Assembly: GCF_000230555.1 (NCBI RefSeq)
Contig: NC_016078.1
Span: forward strand, 2,232,001-2,296,000
Source of the DNA: Pelagibacterium halotolerans B2
GTDB lineage: Bacteria; Pseudomonadota; Alphaproteobacteria; Rhizobiales; Devosiaceae
Direction of reading: 5' to 3'
DNA length: 64,000 nucleotides
Part shown: piece after piece, positions 43,525 through 52,842 of the stretch
Position numbering within the stretch: position 1 is the stretch's first letter
Layout: every line of letters begins with the position of its first letter
The notes under the pieces: generated by a model
Told to the model about the DNA's origin: nothing
The model's input: the letters and a program-made list of their open reading frames with translations, nothing else
The model's database searches: none
Translations under genes and position numbers: made by a program

Positions 43525-46500
43525 ATGGGCGCGTTTGGGCTGGCACCGAAGGGCTTTCGCGGCCGCCTGTTCGCGATCCTTATCGCCATCACCACCATTC
43601 CGCTGGTCCTGACCGCGACGGTGTTCTTTTCCATCCTCAACGCCAATGTCGAGGAGGAAACCTTTGCCCGTCTCGCCTTCGTTCGCGACGCCAAGCGCTC
43701 CGAACTCGACCAGTATCTCACCTTCGCCTTCCGGCAGGCCGATTCCCTGACCAAATCGAACGCCGTCCGTTATTCGATCGGCGATTTCTATGGCTTTTCC
43801 TACGCCTTCCGCCAGATCGATCCCGATCCCGAACAGGCCCGCGACGTTCTGCGAACCATTTTCGGCATTAACGGTGCGGCCCCGGCGGGCAATGGAGCGT
43901 TTTTGCCCGATACCGACGCGATGGTCTCCAACGCGCTCGAATACGCCAACGCCCACCAGCGCTTCCACGAGGAATATTCGAGCTTCATCCGCTCGGCCGA
44001 ATTCGACAATCTCTATCTGGTCAACACCGATGGGCGCGTCGTCTATTCGGTCGAAAAGGACGCCTATCTCGGCGGTGACCTCGATGGCGAACTGGCAGAC
44101 AGCACCCTGGGACAACTGGCCGCCGCAACCCTTGCCGGCACCGATCCGATCCGGGTCTCAGATTTTGCGCTCGACCCCCAGACCGGGACGTTCGGCGCCT
44201 ATGTCGCGGTGCGCGTGGAATTCTATCAACGCCCGCGCGGCGTCGCCATCTTCCGCCTGCCCGCAAGCGGGGTCGGGTCCATCGTCCAGTCCCAGGAAGA
44301 GGAAACAGGCAATTTCTACATGATCGCCGGCAATGGCCGGCTGGTTTCCGCGCCCTCGGGCTATGACCTTGCTATCGGGGAAATCGTCCCGGCGCCCGAA
44401 ACCGATCAGCCCGCCATCTCCACCGCCCTGGTCGGAGAGGGCCTCTCGGGCGGACGCGCTTTGGCGGCGTGGGGGCCGGTCAATTTCGGCGACACCCAAT
44501 GGGCGCTGGTCGCCGAAGTGCCCACGAGCACGGCCTTTGCCAATTCCGAAGCGCTGACACGCTTTGTGCTGATGATCGCCGCCATCGCCCTGCCCATCCT
44601 GTTCTGGGTGGCCTATATGCTCTCGCGCACCATGACCGCGCCGCTGCAAAAGCTGACAGACGTGGCAGAATCGATTGCCGCGGGCGATCTGGAACGGACG
44701 ATGCCCAGCGTCGAACGGCCAACCGAATTGGGCCGCCTCGCCGAGAGCTTCAAGCGCATGCGCGACGCCATCCGCGCCCAGCTATCCCTGATCGGGCAAA
44801 AGAACGTCGAACTCGAACGTCACGTCAAACTGATCGAGGAAAAAAACGCTGCGCTCGAAGAGGCCGACCGGCTGAAAGACACGTTCGTCGCCAACACGAG
44901 CCACGAATTGCGCACCCCATTGAACGGCATCATCGGCATTTCCGAAACGCTCTCGGCCGGCGCGGTTGGCGAATTGACCCCGCCCCAGCGCAGCCAGCTC
45001 GACCTCATCAGCTTTTCGGCCCGCCGCCTGTCTCGGCTTGTCGACGATCTCATCGACATCTACCGCATTCGTCAGGGCCGCATGCGCCTCGACATCCACC
45101 CGGTCCATGTGGCGACCTCGATCCGCAACGTCATGCAGCTTGCCGAACCGCTGCTGCGGGGCGAGCCGGTGACGCTCGAGGTCGATATTCCCGAGACCAT
45201 CCCCTATGTGATGGCCGATCCGGTGCGCTTCGAGCAGGTGCTCTATAATCTGCTGGGCAACGCCATCAAATACACCGACCAGGGGTCGATCTCGATCACC
45301 GCATGGCGGGCCGGAGACACCGTTGCCGTGGCCGTCACCGATACCGGTGTCGGCATTGCGCCCGACAGTCTCGAGCGCATTTTCCAGCCGCTCGAACGCG
45401 GCGAAAGCCCCGAAATGATCGCCAAGCCCGGCGGCGCGGGACTGGGCCTGACCATCGCCCGCCAACTGGCCAGCGCCATGCACGGCAAGCTGGCCGCGCA
45501 ATCGGACCTCGGCAAAGGTTCGCGCTTCGTCCTTGAGGTCCCGGTCGCCGAAACCGAAGCCACAGAAGCGGAAATCCTCACCTATGGCGAGCGCAGCGAT
45601 GGCTTGCGCGAAACCATGGGCATGCTGCTCGCCGACACCGCCGAAATGAACGCCGCCAATGCAAACGAGGCCCCGGTGATCCTCGTTGTCGACGACGAAC
45701 CGATCAACATCCAGGTGTTGCGCAACGTGCTGGCGCCCCAGGGCTATATCGTGCGCGCCGCCGAAAACGGCATGGACGCCTTGGCATCGATTGAAAACCA
45801 CAAGCCCGACCTCGTGGTGCTCGACGTGATGATGCCGCAGATGGGCGGGCTCGAAGTCGCCAAACGCCTGCGCGATCGCTATGGGCTGCTCGATCTGCCC
45901 ATCATCATGGTCACCGCCCGCTCGCGCACGCGCGACGTGATCGCCGGGTTCGAGCACGGCGCCAACGATTATGTGGTCAAACCTTTCGTCAAGGACGAGT
46001 TGCTGGCCCGCATCGCAACGCTGCTCGAAGCGGGCCGCGCCCGTGGCACGGCGCGTGAAAACATCGAACTGAAATCGGAAATCGAGCGCCGCGTGCAGGT
46101 CGAGGACGCCCTGCGGCTCTCCCAGCAGCGCATGGCACGGCTGCTCGATACGCTCGAAGCGGGCCTGCTGGGGGTCAGCGAAACCGGCCGCATCACCTAT
46201 GCCAACCAGGCCGCCGCCGTGCTTGCCGGCCGTGTCATCGACCCCGGCAAGACGCTGCTGAGCGATCTTTTGACCCCCACAATGGTCGACGCCATGACCC
46301 GCACCATTGCCGATGAAGGCCGCGTGGCGCTCGACGAGGTGCCCATGGGGCGCTCGGGCAATCCGGTGCTGCTCAACGCTTTCGAGATCGACGCCGATGC
46401 GGGGGGCGGGTTTGCGCTTGTCATCACCCCCGATACGGCCGAAACCCGCCAGCAGACCGACCATCTGGTGCGCTCGGTGCAGGGCGTGCTCGATACCGTC

Positions 46501-46959
46501 GGGCCGGTGCTGATCGAACAGCAGGCAGCACCCGCAACCCCCGCAACACCGGACGCCGCGCCGCTTCCGGGCAAGGAGATTTATCGCGAAACCATAGTGG
46601 CGGTGATGACCCAATCGATTGCCCTCTGGCGCCGCGCCAAGGGCGGCTCGAAGATCGACTTCGCTGAAAAGAGCGGCGTCTGGCGCGTCAATCTCGACCG
46701 CTCCTCGCTGCAGGCGAGAACGCTCGACAAATATCTGCTGATCGAAACCCTTCCCGCCAATCCGCGCTGGCGCGACGTGATCCAGACCGCCGAGTTTGTC
46801 CTGTCCGATATCGAAACCCAGATCGGCCAGAACGAAGAGCTCACCGCCCAATATGAAAACCTGCGCACCCTTGCCCAGACGCTACGCGACCTGGTGCGCG
46901 AACACATCCTCCCCAAGCCCCGGGTAGAAACCGAAACCGCAGGCGTCCAGGACGCCTGA
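43525..46959 (+). CDS. Hybrid sensor histidine kinase, ChiS-like
   Basis: This 1144-residue inner-membrane sensor has TM1 at about residues 11-33, a periplasmic Cache-like domain to about 345, TM2, and a HAMP domain (TAPLQKLTDVAESIAAGDLE). HisKA follows with phospho-acceptor His460 (NTSHELRTPLNG), then HATPase (N-box LLGNAIKYTD, DTGVGIAP, GGAGLGLTIA) and a receiver with Asp767 (VLDVMMPQ). A PAS-like segment precedes a C-terminal domain (WRRAKGGSKIDFAEKSGVW, NPRWRDVIQTAEFVL). That end resembles my memory of Vibrio ChiS, where it binds DNA directly. The ATG at 43525 has a good ribosome binding site; 43471 is an alternative. No separate response regulator is adjacent. Confidence 0.87.
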   Translation: MGAFGLAPKGFRGRLFAILIAITTIPLVLTATVFFSILNANVEEETFARLAFVRDAKRSELDQYLTFAFRQADSLTKSNAVRYSIGDFYGFSYAFRQIDPDPEQARDVLRTIFGINGAAPAGNGAFLPDTDAMVSNALEYANAHQRFHEEYSSFIRSAEFDNLYLVNTDGRVVYSVEKDAYLGGDLDGELADSTLGQLAAATLAGTDPIRVSDFALDPQTGTFGAYVAVRVEFYQRPRGVAIFRLPASGVGSIVQSQEEETGNFYMIAGNGRLVSAPSGYDLAIGEIVPAPETDQPAISTALVGEGLSGGRALAAWGPVNFGDTQWALVAEVPTSTAFANSEALTRFVLMIAAIALPILFWVAYMLSRTMTAPLQKLTDVAESIAAGDLERTMPSVERPTELGRLAESFKRMRDAIRAQLSLIGQKNVELERHVKLIEEKNAALEEADRLKDTFVANTSHELRTPLNGIIGISETLSAGAVGELTPPQRSQLDLISFSARRLSRLVDDLIDIYRIRQGRMRLDIHPVHVATSIRNVMQLAEPLLRGEPVTLEVDIPETIPYVMADPVRFEQVLYNLLGNAIKYTDQGSISITAWRAGDTVAVAVTDTGVGIAPDSLERIFQPLERGESPEMIAKPGGAGLGLTIARQLASAMHGKLAAQSDLGKGSRFVLEVPVAETEATEAEILTYGERSDGLRETMGMLLADTAEMNAANANEAPVILVVDDEPINIQVLRNVLAPQGYIVRAAENGMDALASIENHKPDLVVLDVMMPQMGGLEVAKRLRDRYGLLDLPIIMVTARSRTRDVIAGFEHGANDYVVKPFVKDELLARIATLLEAGRARGTARENIELKSEIERRVQVEDALRLSQQRMARLLDTLEAGLLGVSETGRITYANQAAAVLAGRVIDPGKTLLSDLLTPTMVDAMTRTIADEGRVALDEVPMGRSGNPVLLNAFEIDADAGGGFALVITPDTAETRQQTDHLVRSVQGVLDTVGPVLIEQQAAPATPATPDAAPLPGKEIYRETIVAVMTQSIALWRRAKGGSKIDFAEKSGVWRVNLDRSSLQARTLDKYLLIETLPANPRWRDVIQTAEFVLSDIETQIGQNEELTAQYENLRTLAQTLRDLVREHILPKPRVETETAGVQDA

Positions 46960-47002
46960 TCGAGCCCCCCACAACCCCCCCGATCATGCAAAGGCTGCAA
47001 CC

Positions 47003-48910
47003 ATGCCCACGCCCTCGTTCCGCCTCGAAGCGGACTGGAACCCTGAAATCGCAACGCCCGGCCAGCTCACCATAACCCTGGTCAATACCGGGGATCATCC
47101 GGTCCAGGATTTTGCCCTCGGCGTCACCTCCCTGTTCCGCATCAAGCCCGACAGCACCATCGAGGGCGCGCGATTGCTCGAGCAATTGTCCAATTACCAC
47201 CTGCTCGCTCCCGAGGAGGGCTTCATTCTCGAACCCGGCGGACGCTGGGAAATCGTGGCGAAACAGATTTCCCACACCCTGCGCCACTATACCTACGGGC
47301 CAAAGTCGGCCGTCGTAACGCTGGCCGACGGTACGATGGTGCTGCCGGAAATCGCCCCGATGACCCTGAAGGGCGAGGCAGGCGCGCCCACCATCGTTCA
47401 CCCGGCCCGCCGGCCCTTGCCTGAAGGCGAAACGACGATCGGCGTCATCCCCTTCCCCGCCGCCGTGGAGGTCACCGGCAATTCTGTGCCGGCCATGATC
47501 GGCTTTGGCGAAGGCCCCGAGATCGCTTACGACGCCTATGAAACAACGGCCGATCTGGCCCGCCGCCTGTTTAGGGGCGAAACCCTGTTCGGGGACGGTC
47601 TGCCGGTCCAATGCGTGACCGAAGCACGGCTTGGCGAAGGCGCCTACGAGATCGTCTTCGGGGAAGCCGTGACGCTTCGAGCGGGCGATGCCGATGGTTT
47701 CCAGCACGGTTTCATCACCCTGGGCCAGATGCTGCGCGGCGCGCAGAAACACCCCGAGGATTTCATCTTCCCCACCTCGGGCACCATATCGGATGCCCCG
47801 CGCTTTGGCTGGCGTGGCAGCCATCTCGACGTGGCGCGTCAGGTGTACACAACCGACGAGATCATCGCCTTCCTCGACACCATGGCCTGGAACAAGCTCA
47901 ACCGCTTCCACATCCACCTCAACGACGATGAGGGCTGGCGGCTCGACGTGCCCGGCTATCCCGAGCTTGCCGAAAAGGCCGCATGGCGCGGCCCCGGCGA
48001 AATCCTGCCGCCCCTGCTCGGTTCGCCCTTCGAAAAACACGGGCTGGTCTATCGCGCCGCTGACGTGACAGCCATGGTCGAACACGGGCTGAGCCTGGGC
48101 ATCCAGACCATCCCCGAAATCGATATTCCCGGTCATTGCTATTGCGTGCTCAAGGCCCTGCCCCAGCTTGCCGATCCCGACGAGACCGGCATCTACCGCT
48201 CGGTGCAGTATTTCCCCAACAACGCGCTCAATCCCGCTTTGGATGAAACCTATAAGTTCCTCGAAGCGGTCATAAAGACGCTGGTCGATCTGTTTCCAGC
48301 CAAATGGATCCATATCGGGGGTGACGAGGTTGCCGACGAAGCCTGGGCCGGATCGCCCCAGGCCAAATCCCTGCAGGGACCGAATGGCTGGCAGGGCACG
48401 TTCGAGCTGCAGAGCCATTTTTTAAAGCAGATCCAGTCCCTGCTGAAAAAATACGGCAAGGACACCGGCGCGTGGGAAGAAGCGGCGCTGGGCGGCGGGG
48501 TCGACCAGGACCGCTCCTATCTCGTTGCCTGGAAGAAATCGGAAAGCGGGCGCGATCTGGCAATCGCCGGCTATGACGTGGTGCTCGCCCCGGCCGAACA
48601 CGCCTATTTCGACATGGCCCAATCGACCGAGTGGTGGGAGCCGGGCGCGAGCTGGGCGGGCACGGTTTCGGTTGAAACCTGCTACGCCTTCGATCCGGCC
48701 CACGACTGGCCGGCCGAGGTGCAGGACAAACTGGTCGGCGTCCAATCATGCCTGTGGAGCGAAAACCTCGCCAATCGGGCTCTCTTCGATCACCTGACCT
48801 ATCCACGCCTGTCGGCCATCGCCGAAACCGCATGGAGCCCGCGAGAAGCCAAGGATTTCGCGCGTTTCATGGCCATCCAGACGCTGATGCCCAAGGCCAA
48901 TCTAGGCTAG
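47003..48910 (+). CDS. GH20 beta-N-acetylhexosaminidase, cytoplasmic
   Basis: This 635-residue glycosidase releases terminal N-acetylglucosamine (or N-acetylgalactosamine). An N-terminal GH20b-like domain precedes the (beta/alpha)8 barrel. The barrel contains FGWRGSHLDVARQ, NRFHIHLNDDEGWRLDVPGY and the catalytic pair Asp441-Glu442 in WIHIGGDEVADEAW. There is no signal peptide, so the substrate must be imported first. That fits a chitobiose-type importer transcribed divergently across the sensor kinase. It follows the kinase gene after 43 bases on the same strand. The last nine bases overlap the next gene on the opposite strand. Confidence 0.93.
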   Translation: MPTPSFRLEADWNPEIATPGQLTITLVNTGDHPVQDFALGVTSLFRIKPDSTIEGARLLEQLSNYHLLAPEEGFILEPGGRWEIVAKQISHTLRHYTYGPKSAVVTLADGTMVLPEIAPMTLKGEAGAPTIVHPARRPLPEGETTIGVIPFPAAVEVTGNSVPAMIGFGEGPEIAYDAYETTADLARRLFRGETLFGDGLPVQCVTEARLGEGAYEIVFGEAVTLRAGDADGFQHGFITLGQMLRGAQKHPEDFIFPTSGTISDAPRFGWRGSHLDVARQVYTTDEIIAFLDTMAWNKLNRFHIHLNDDEGWRLDVPGYPELAEKAAWRGPGEILPPLLGSPFEKHGLVYRAADVTAMVEHGLSLGIQTIPEIDIPGHCYCVLKALPQLADPDETGIYRSVQYFPNNALNPALDETYKFLEAVIKTLVDLFPAKWIHIGGDEVADEAWAGSPQAKSLQGPNGWQGTFELQSHFLKQIQSLLKKYGKDTGAWEEAALGGGVDQDRSYLVAWKKSESGRDLAIAGYDVVLAPAEHAYFDMAQSTEWWEPGASWAGTVSVETCYAFDPAHDWPAEVQDKLVGVQSCLWSENLANRALFDHLTYPRLSAIAETAWSPREAKDFARFMAIQTLMPKANLG

Positions 48911-49597
48911 GGCCAAAAGGCCGGCGCACAGCCCCGCGCCCAAAAGGAAGGGCATGACCTGCCCTTCCCGGCTGGCCGGCAGTTCCTGCTTTAAAATGTT
49001 GAGGATCATGCCCCCGGCCAGAAGCGCGAACGCCATGCCCGAAACGGTGGCGGGAAATTCGAAAAGTTCCCCCGCCGCCCATCCGGCAAGTACCGACCCC
49101 GCCATGACCCAGCGCCCGATCCTGTCGTAAAGCGCCTCGTGCCGGCGCCGGAATTCGGTATCGAGGACGAGAATGTGCAGGCCGAGCACCAGGAAATAGA
49201 ACACCTCCTGTATCGGGTCCTTGTCCCCGCGGTGCTGGAGGAAATAGCCAATCAGCGCAAAATAGAGCGAGAAGCCCGCCATGTGCACGGCGAACCCGGC
49301 CCGGCCCCGCATGCGCCTGGAGTGGCTGAGATAGGATTCGAGCCCATAATAGATGCAGGTCCCGGCCAGCAGCACCGGATAGAGAAAAGCCTCATGGGCC
49401 GCCTGCGTGCTGTCCTCGATCCGCAGCCGGTGGTAGCCGATTTCGGGCAGCAGGTGGACGAACACATAGGCGGTGGCCGCCCCGCCGGCAAAACTGAGCC
49501 CGGCAGGCTGGCGCAACCGCGAACCGATACCCAGCCGTCCCGCAAAAATGCAGATCAGCGCAAATCCCATCGCGCTCAGGGCAGCCAGACCATTCAT
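48902..49597 (-). CDS. Integral membrane protein, ZIP-like fold possible
   Basis: This 231-residue protein has about seven or eight hydrophobic segments. The stretches FAGGAATAYVFVHLLPEIGY and FALLAGGMILNILKQELP resemble membrane helices of ZIP metal transporters, but the usual ZIP histidine motifs are incomplete. The function therefore remains open. It ends convergently inside the GH20 gene. The small FNR-box peptide gene lies 53 bases upstream on the same strand, and the two could be co-transcribed. Confidence 0.7.
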   Translation of the reverse strand: MNGLAALSAMGFALICIFAGRLGIGSRLRQPAGLSFAGGAATAYVFVHLLPEIGYHRLRIEDSTQAAHEAFLYPVLLAGTCIYYGLESYLSHSRRMRGRAGFAVHMAGFSLYFALIGYFLQHRGDKDPIQEVFYFLVLGLHILVLDTEFRRRHEALYDRIGRWVMAGSVLAGWAAGELFEFPATVSGMAFALLAGGMILNILKQELPASREGQVMPFLLGAGLCAGLLALA

Positions 49598-49650
49598 GCC
49601 AACCCAATGCGCCGGGACGGCCGATGGTTCAAACGCCCCTGGCCCGGCCC

Positions 49651-49791
49651 CTATTTGCGCCGCAGCGCCAGTTCCTCTTCGCCAGTGATCGCCCGTGCAC
49701 CCGCAATCCGGTCGGCATAGAAAAGCGCCAGCCAGAACGTGGCGAACGCGGCCGTGATTGCGGCGACGAAAAGCGTGGTTTGAAAGGGCAT
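49651..49791 (-). CDS. 46-residue membrane peptide under an FNR box
   Basis: This short open frame encodes one transmembrane helix (TTLFVAAITAAFATFWLALF) and a charged tail (ITGEEELALRRK). GGAGG lies 5 bases before the ATG, and a perfect FNR box (49850-49863) is 59 bases upstream. The spacing fits a class II FNR promoter. I do not recognise the family. Low-oxygen induction would suggest a small subunit or assembly factor of a respiratory enzyme. It is easily missed because of its size. Confidence 0.6.
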   Translation of the reverse strand: MPFQTTLFVAAITAAFATFWLALFYADRIAGARAITGEEELALRRK

Positions 49792-49849
49792 ATCGGCCTC
49801 CATCGATTAAATGACGGAGCTGTTATGCGCCTGTTTTTGCTCGGTTTAA

Positions 49850-49863
49850 TTGATCCAGATCAA
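49850..49863. promoter_or_regulatory. Perfect FNR/anaerobox
   Basis: TTGATCCAGATCAA is a perfect TTGAT-N4-ATCAA site. It lies upstream of the 46-residue membrane peptide gene and just past the folD stop. On the minus strand a -10-like ATAACA lies about 30 bases downstream of the box centre. FNR-type control of the peptide gene is likely. Confidence 0.75.
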
Positions 49864-49876
49864 CCCCACAGGGACG

Positions 49877-50761
49877 TCAGGAAACACTCTGCTCGGCGGC
49901 CTTGAGGGTGTTGGCCATCAGCATGGCTATGGTCATCGGCCCCACCCCGCCCGGTACCGGCGTGATCGCCCCGGCATGAACCGACGCGGCGGCAAAATCG
50001 ACGTCGCCGACCAGCCGCGTCTTGCCCTCGCCCTTTTCCGGGGCGGCGATGCGGTTGATGCCCACATCGATGACCGTCGCGCCGTTTTTGATCCAGTCGC
50101 CCTTGATAAATTCCGGTCGCCCGATCGCGGCGACAACGATATCGGCACTGCGGCACAGGCCCGGCAGATCGCTTGTGCGCGAATGGGCGATGGTGACCGT
50201 GGCATTGGCATGCTGGAGCAGCGCGGCGACCGGGCGCCCGACGAGGTTGGACCGCCCGACGACCACGGCGTTAAGCCCCGAAATCCCGTCGGGATAGACG
50301 GTTTCCAGCAGTTCCATGCAGCCCTTGGGCGTGCAGGGCACCAGCGTCTTTTCCACCTGTCCCGAGGCCAGCCGGCCGATGGACACGTCGTGCAGTCCGT
50401 CAACATCCTTGGCCGGATCGAGTGCGCCGATGGTGGTGCGCTCGTCAAGATGGCCCGGCAGGGGCAGTTGCACGAGAATGCCGTGAATCGCCGGATCGGC
50501 ATTGAGCGTTGCGATCAGCGCCAGAAGGTCGTCCTGCGTCGTATCGGCAGCAAGGGTGTGCTGGACCGAATGGAACCCGCATTCCTTGGCCATCCGGCCC
50601 TTGGAGGCCACATAGACCTGGCTTGCCGCATCCTCGCCCACCAGCACGACGGCAAGACCCGGCGGCATGCCGTTGGCCGCAGTAAACGCCGCGGCGCCCG
50701 CCTTGACCCGCTCGATTGCCGAAGCGGCCACGGCTTTTCCATCGATAATTTTCGCGGTCAT
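49877..50761 (-). CDS. folD: Methylenetetrahydrofolate dehydrogenase/cyclohydrolase
   Basis: This 294-residue bifunctional enzyme interconverts 5,10-methylene-, methenyl- and 10-formyl-tetrahydrofolate using NADP. Motifs are the catalytic Lys54 in [25 protein letters not shown] and the cofactor loop [16 protein letters not shown]. Upstream open sequence is rejected because [12 protein letters not shown] is the family start. The purU gene lies upstream on the same strand across a palindromic element. FolD and PurU together set the balance of formyl-folate and formate. Confidence 0.95.
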   Translation of the reverse strand: MTAKIIDGKAVAASAIERVKAGAAAFTAANGMPPGLAVVLVGEDAASQVYVASKGRMAKECGFHSVQHTLAADTTQDDLLALIATLNADPAIHGILVQLPLPGHLDERTTIGALDPAKDVDGLHDVSIGRLASGQVEKTLVPCTPKGCMELLETVYPDGISGLNAVVVGRSNLVGRPVAALLQHANATVTIAHSRTSDLPGLCRSADIVVAAIGRPEFIKGDWIKNGATVIDVGINRIAAPEKGEGKTRLVGDVDFAAASVHAGAITPVPGGVGPMTIAMLMANTLKAAEQSVS

Positions 50762-50813
50762 GGGGTCGCTCCGTTCAAAAGTCACATTTTCAGTTCGTGG
50801 AAGCTCAAGCACT

Positions 50814-50907
50814 GGATTCCGGCAATAAATGCCGGAATGACAGATGGAGTTTGAGGCAGCGTCGTCGCTCCCCCAACCTGTCACCCCGGGATTTATTCCC
50901 GGGGTCC
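50814..50907. repeat. Palindromic element, GTCAYCCCGG family
   Basis: This 94-bp element has outer arms GGATTCCGGCAATAAATGCC (from 50814) and the near reverse complement ending at 50907. Arm differences are partly compensatory (CCGGcA...tgCCGG against CCGGGA...TCCCGG), so each arm keeps its own hairpin. It lies between purU and folD. The remaining gap holds nothing recognisable. Confidence 0.7.
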
Positions 50908-50939
50908 AGCGAGCCTAAACCAAAAGCTCCATCGCCCAC

Positions 50940-51788
50940 CTAAGCAAACACCACTGTCTTGTGCCCGTTGAGCATGACGCGGTTTTCCAGATGGCTCTTG
51001 ACCGCCCGCCCCAGAACCCGGCTCTCGATATCGCGGCCCACCGCGATCAGATCGTCCGGGCTCATGGCATGGGTCACCCGCGCCGTTTCCTGCTCGATGA
51101 TCGGGCCCTCGTCGAGGTCGGGGGTCACGTAATGGGCCGTCGCGCCGATGATTTTGACACCGCGCTCATGGGCCTGATGATAGGGCTTTGCGCCCTTGAA
51201 CGAGGGCAGGAACGAATGGTGGATATTGATGATCTTGCCGAACAGGCGCGTTGAAAGCTGGTCGGAAAGGATCTGCATATAGCGCGCCAGCACCACGAGA
51301 TCGGCATCGGCCGCCTTGATGATTTTGAGCACCTCGGCTTCCTGTTCGGCTTTCTGGCCCTTGGCCATGGGCAAATGGTGGAAGGCGATGCCTTCAGCCT
51401 CGGCGATGACGCGGGCATCCTCGTGGTTGGAAACGATCGCGGCGACTTCGGCCCGCAATGCGCCCACCTTGATCTGGTAGAGAAGATGGAGCATGGCGTG
51501 GTCGAATTTGGAGACCAGAATGATGATGCGCGGCACGCGCGCCTCGTCGATCACCGCCGTTTTCATCTCGAACCGCTCGATCACCGGTTTGAGCGCCCGC
51601 TCGACAGCATCCTTGTCCACGCCATCGGGCGCCGTGAACCCGATGCGCATGAAGAACTTGTCGGTATCCTTGTCCCAGAACTGGTTGGATTCAGCGATAT
51701 TGGCGCCAAGGGAGAACAATTCGCTCGTCACGCCGGCAACGATCCCGGGCTTGTCGGCACAGGACAAAGTGAGGATGAAATCGTGCAT
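50940..51788 (-). CDS. purU: Formyltetrahydrofolate deformylase
   Basis: This 282-residue enzyme hydrolyses 10-formyltetrahydrofolate to formate and tetrahydrofolate. An N-terminal ACT domain (SCADKPGIVAGVTSELFSLG) precedes the formyltransferase-fold domain. The motif IHHSFLPSFKGAKPYHQAHE and the aspartate in TPDLDEGPIIEQE are the conserved active-site elements. It lies upstream of folD on the same strand and is probably transcribed with it. In many Hyphomicrobiales this pair serves one-carbon balance, often with demethylation of betaine or similar compounds. Confidence 0.94.
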   Translation of the reverse strand: MHDFILTLSCADKPGIVAGVTSELFSLGANIAESNQFWDKDTDKFFMRIGFTAPDGVDKDAVERALKPVIERFEMKTAVIDEARVPRIIILVSKFDHAMLHLLYQIKVGALRAEVAAIVSNHEDARVIAEAEGIAFHHLPMAKGQKAEQEAEVLKIIKAADADLVVLARYMQILSDQLSTRLFGKIINIHHSFLPSFKGAKPYHQAHERGVKIIGATAHYVTPDLDEGPIIEQETARVTHAMSPDDLIAVGRDIESRVLGRAVKSHLENRVMLNGHKTVVFA

Positions 51789-51874
51789 GCGCGGATAGGC
51801 CCCCGGGCGGCGTGAACTCTGCGGGGTTCATAAGAGGTTGGAGTCAAGATGTCGAGACGGACGTAATAGGGAAA

Positions 51875-51898
51875 GGCCCCCTCACCCGCCACTTCGCG
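51875..51898. repeat. Fragment of a CCCCTCACCC-family element
   Basis: GGCCCCCTCACCCGCC followed by acttcgcg matches one end of the full element at 52943-53069. The fragment ends exactly at the stop codon of the MarR-GNAT gene. It may be a remnant left after loss of the rest of an element. Confidence 0.5.
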
Positions 51899-52834
51899 TT
51901 ATGGCCGCCTGCGCACGAAACGCTGTTCGGTCATCGGCTTGCCCCATTGTTCGCCCCGCCATTCATCCACACAGGTAAACCCGTGCGCCTCGTAAAGATG
52001 GCGGGCCGCGGCGAGCCCGGCCACCGTCCAAAGATGCGTCTCGGCAAACCGTTTCTGGTCGGCAAAGGCAAGCGCCGCCGCCAGCAGTCTCCGGCCCACG
52101 CCACCGCCCCGTACACCATCGCCAACGATGAACCAGCGCAGATGGGCGATGCCCGGCCCCAGATCGTCGCCGTCGATGGCGACGGAGCCGACGATTTCGC
52201 CGCCGCGCATGGCGAGCCAGAGCCCGTTTCGCCCATTGCCGAAACGTCCGCAAAAATCGGCCAGCCCCTCGGCCACCCGCGATTCGAACACGCGCCCAAA
52301 CCCCGAGCTTCGTGCATAATAGAGCGCGTGCATTTCGGTGATCCGGCCGATGACGCCCGGCCGGTAGCCCCTGACGATCTCGATATCGTCGGCCATTGCA
52401 TTCTTGTGCCCCAGCGCCGACGCATAAAGCGCCAGCCCATCGGCAACGATCCGCTGCCGCTCAGAGGTCAATCGCCCCAACGCTTCGGAAACCTGTTGTT
52501 GGGCATGGGAATGGATGGCCGCCAGACGCACGCGCCCCGCAGCGCCCAGATACAGCCGCTTGGCGCGACCGTCCTCGCTATCGGCGCGCTCGACGAGATC
52601 TCCCGAAGCCACCAGCTTGGCCAGCATACGGCTGACGCTCGATTTTTCCAGCCGCAAATGCTCGGCCAGCGCCCGCGCAGTGATGCCCTCATCGGCCTCG
52701 ATCTCGATCAGAGCGTGAACCGCCGATGGCGAAAGATCGGTGCCTGCGAACGGCCCGCCCATGAACCCCAGCTCGCGCACCAATCTGCGTGATGATGCGC
52801 GGACGCTGTCGATTGTGGAGCCGGGCACGGTCAT
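51899..52834 (-). CDS. MarR-type regulator fused to a GNAT acetyltransferase
   Basis: This 311-residue fusion has an N-terminal MarR winged helix (ALIEIEADEGITARALAEHL, LEKSSVSRMLAKLVASGDLV). The GNAT domain follows from about residue 150, with the acetyl-CoA loop VRGGGVGRRLLAAALAF and the end LYEAHGFTCVDEWRGEQWG. Known fusions of this kind occur widely, but their acceptors are mostly unknown. The ATG at 52834 has AGG six bases upstream. A 29-bp palindromic operator (52843-52871) lies immediately before it, which strongly suggests autoregulation. The open frame continues upstream through repeat DNA and is not coding there. Confidence 0.85.
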   Translation of the reverse strand: MTVPGSTIDSVRASSRRLVRELGFMGGPFAGTDLSPSAVHALIEIEADEGITARALAEHLRLEKSSVSRMLAKLVASGDLVERADSEDGRAKRLYLGAAGRVRLAAIHSHAQQQVSEALGRLTSERQRIVADGLALYASALGHKNAMADDIEIVRGYRPGVIGRITEMHALYYARSSGFGRVFESRVAEGLADFCGRFGNGRNGLWLAMRGGEIVGSVAIDGDDLGPGIAHLRWFIVGDGVRGGGVGRRLLAAALAFADQKRFAETHLWTVAGLAAARHLYEAHGFTCVDEWRGEQWGKPMTEQRFVRRRP

Positions 52835-52842
52835 GGCTGGCC

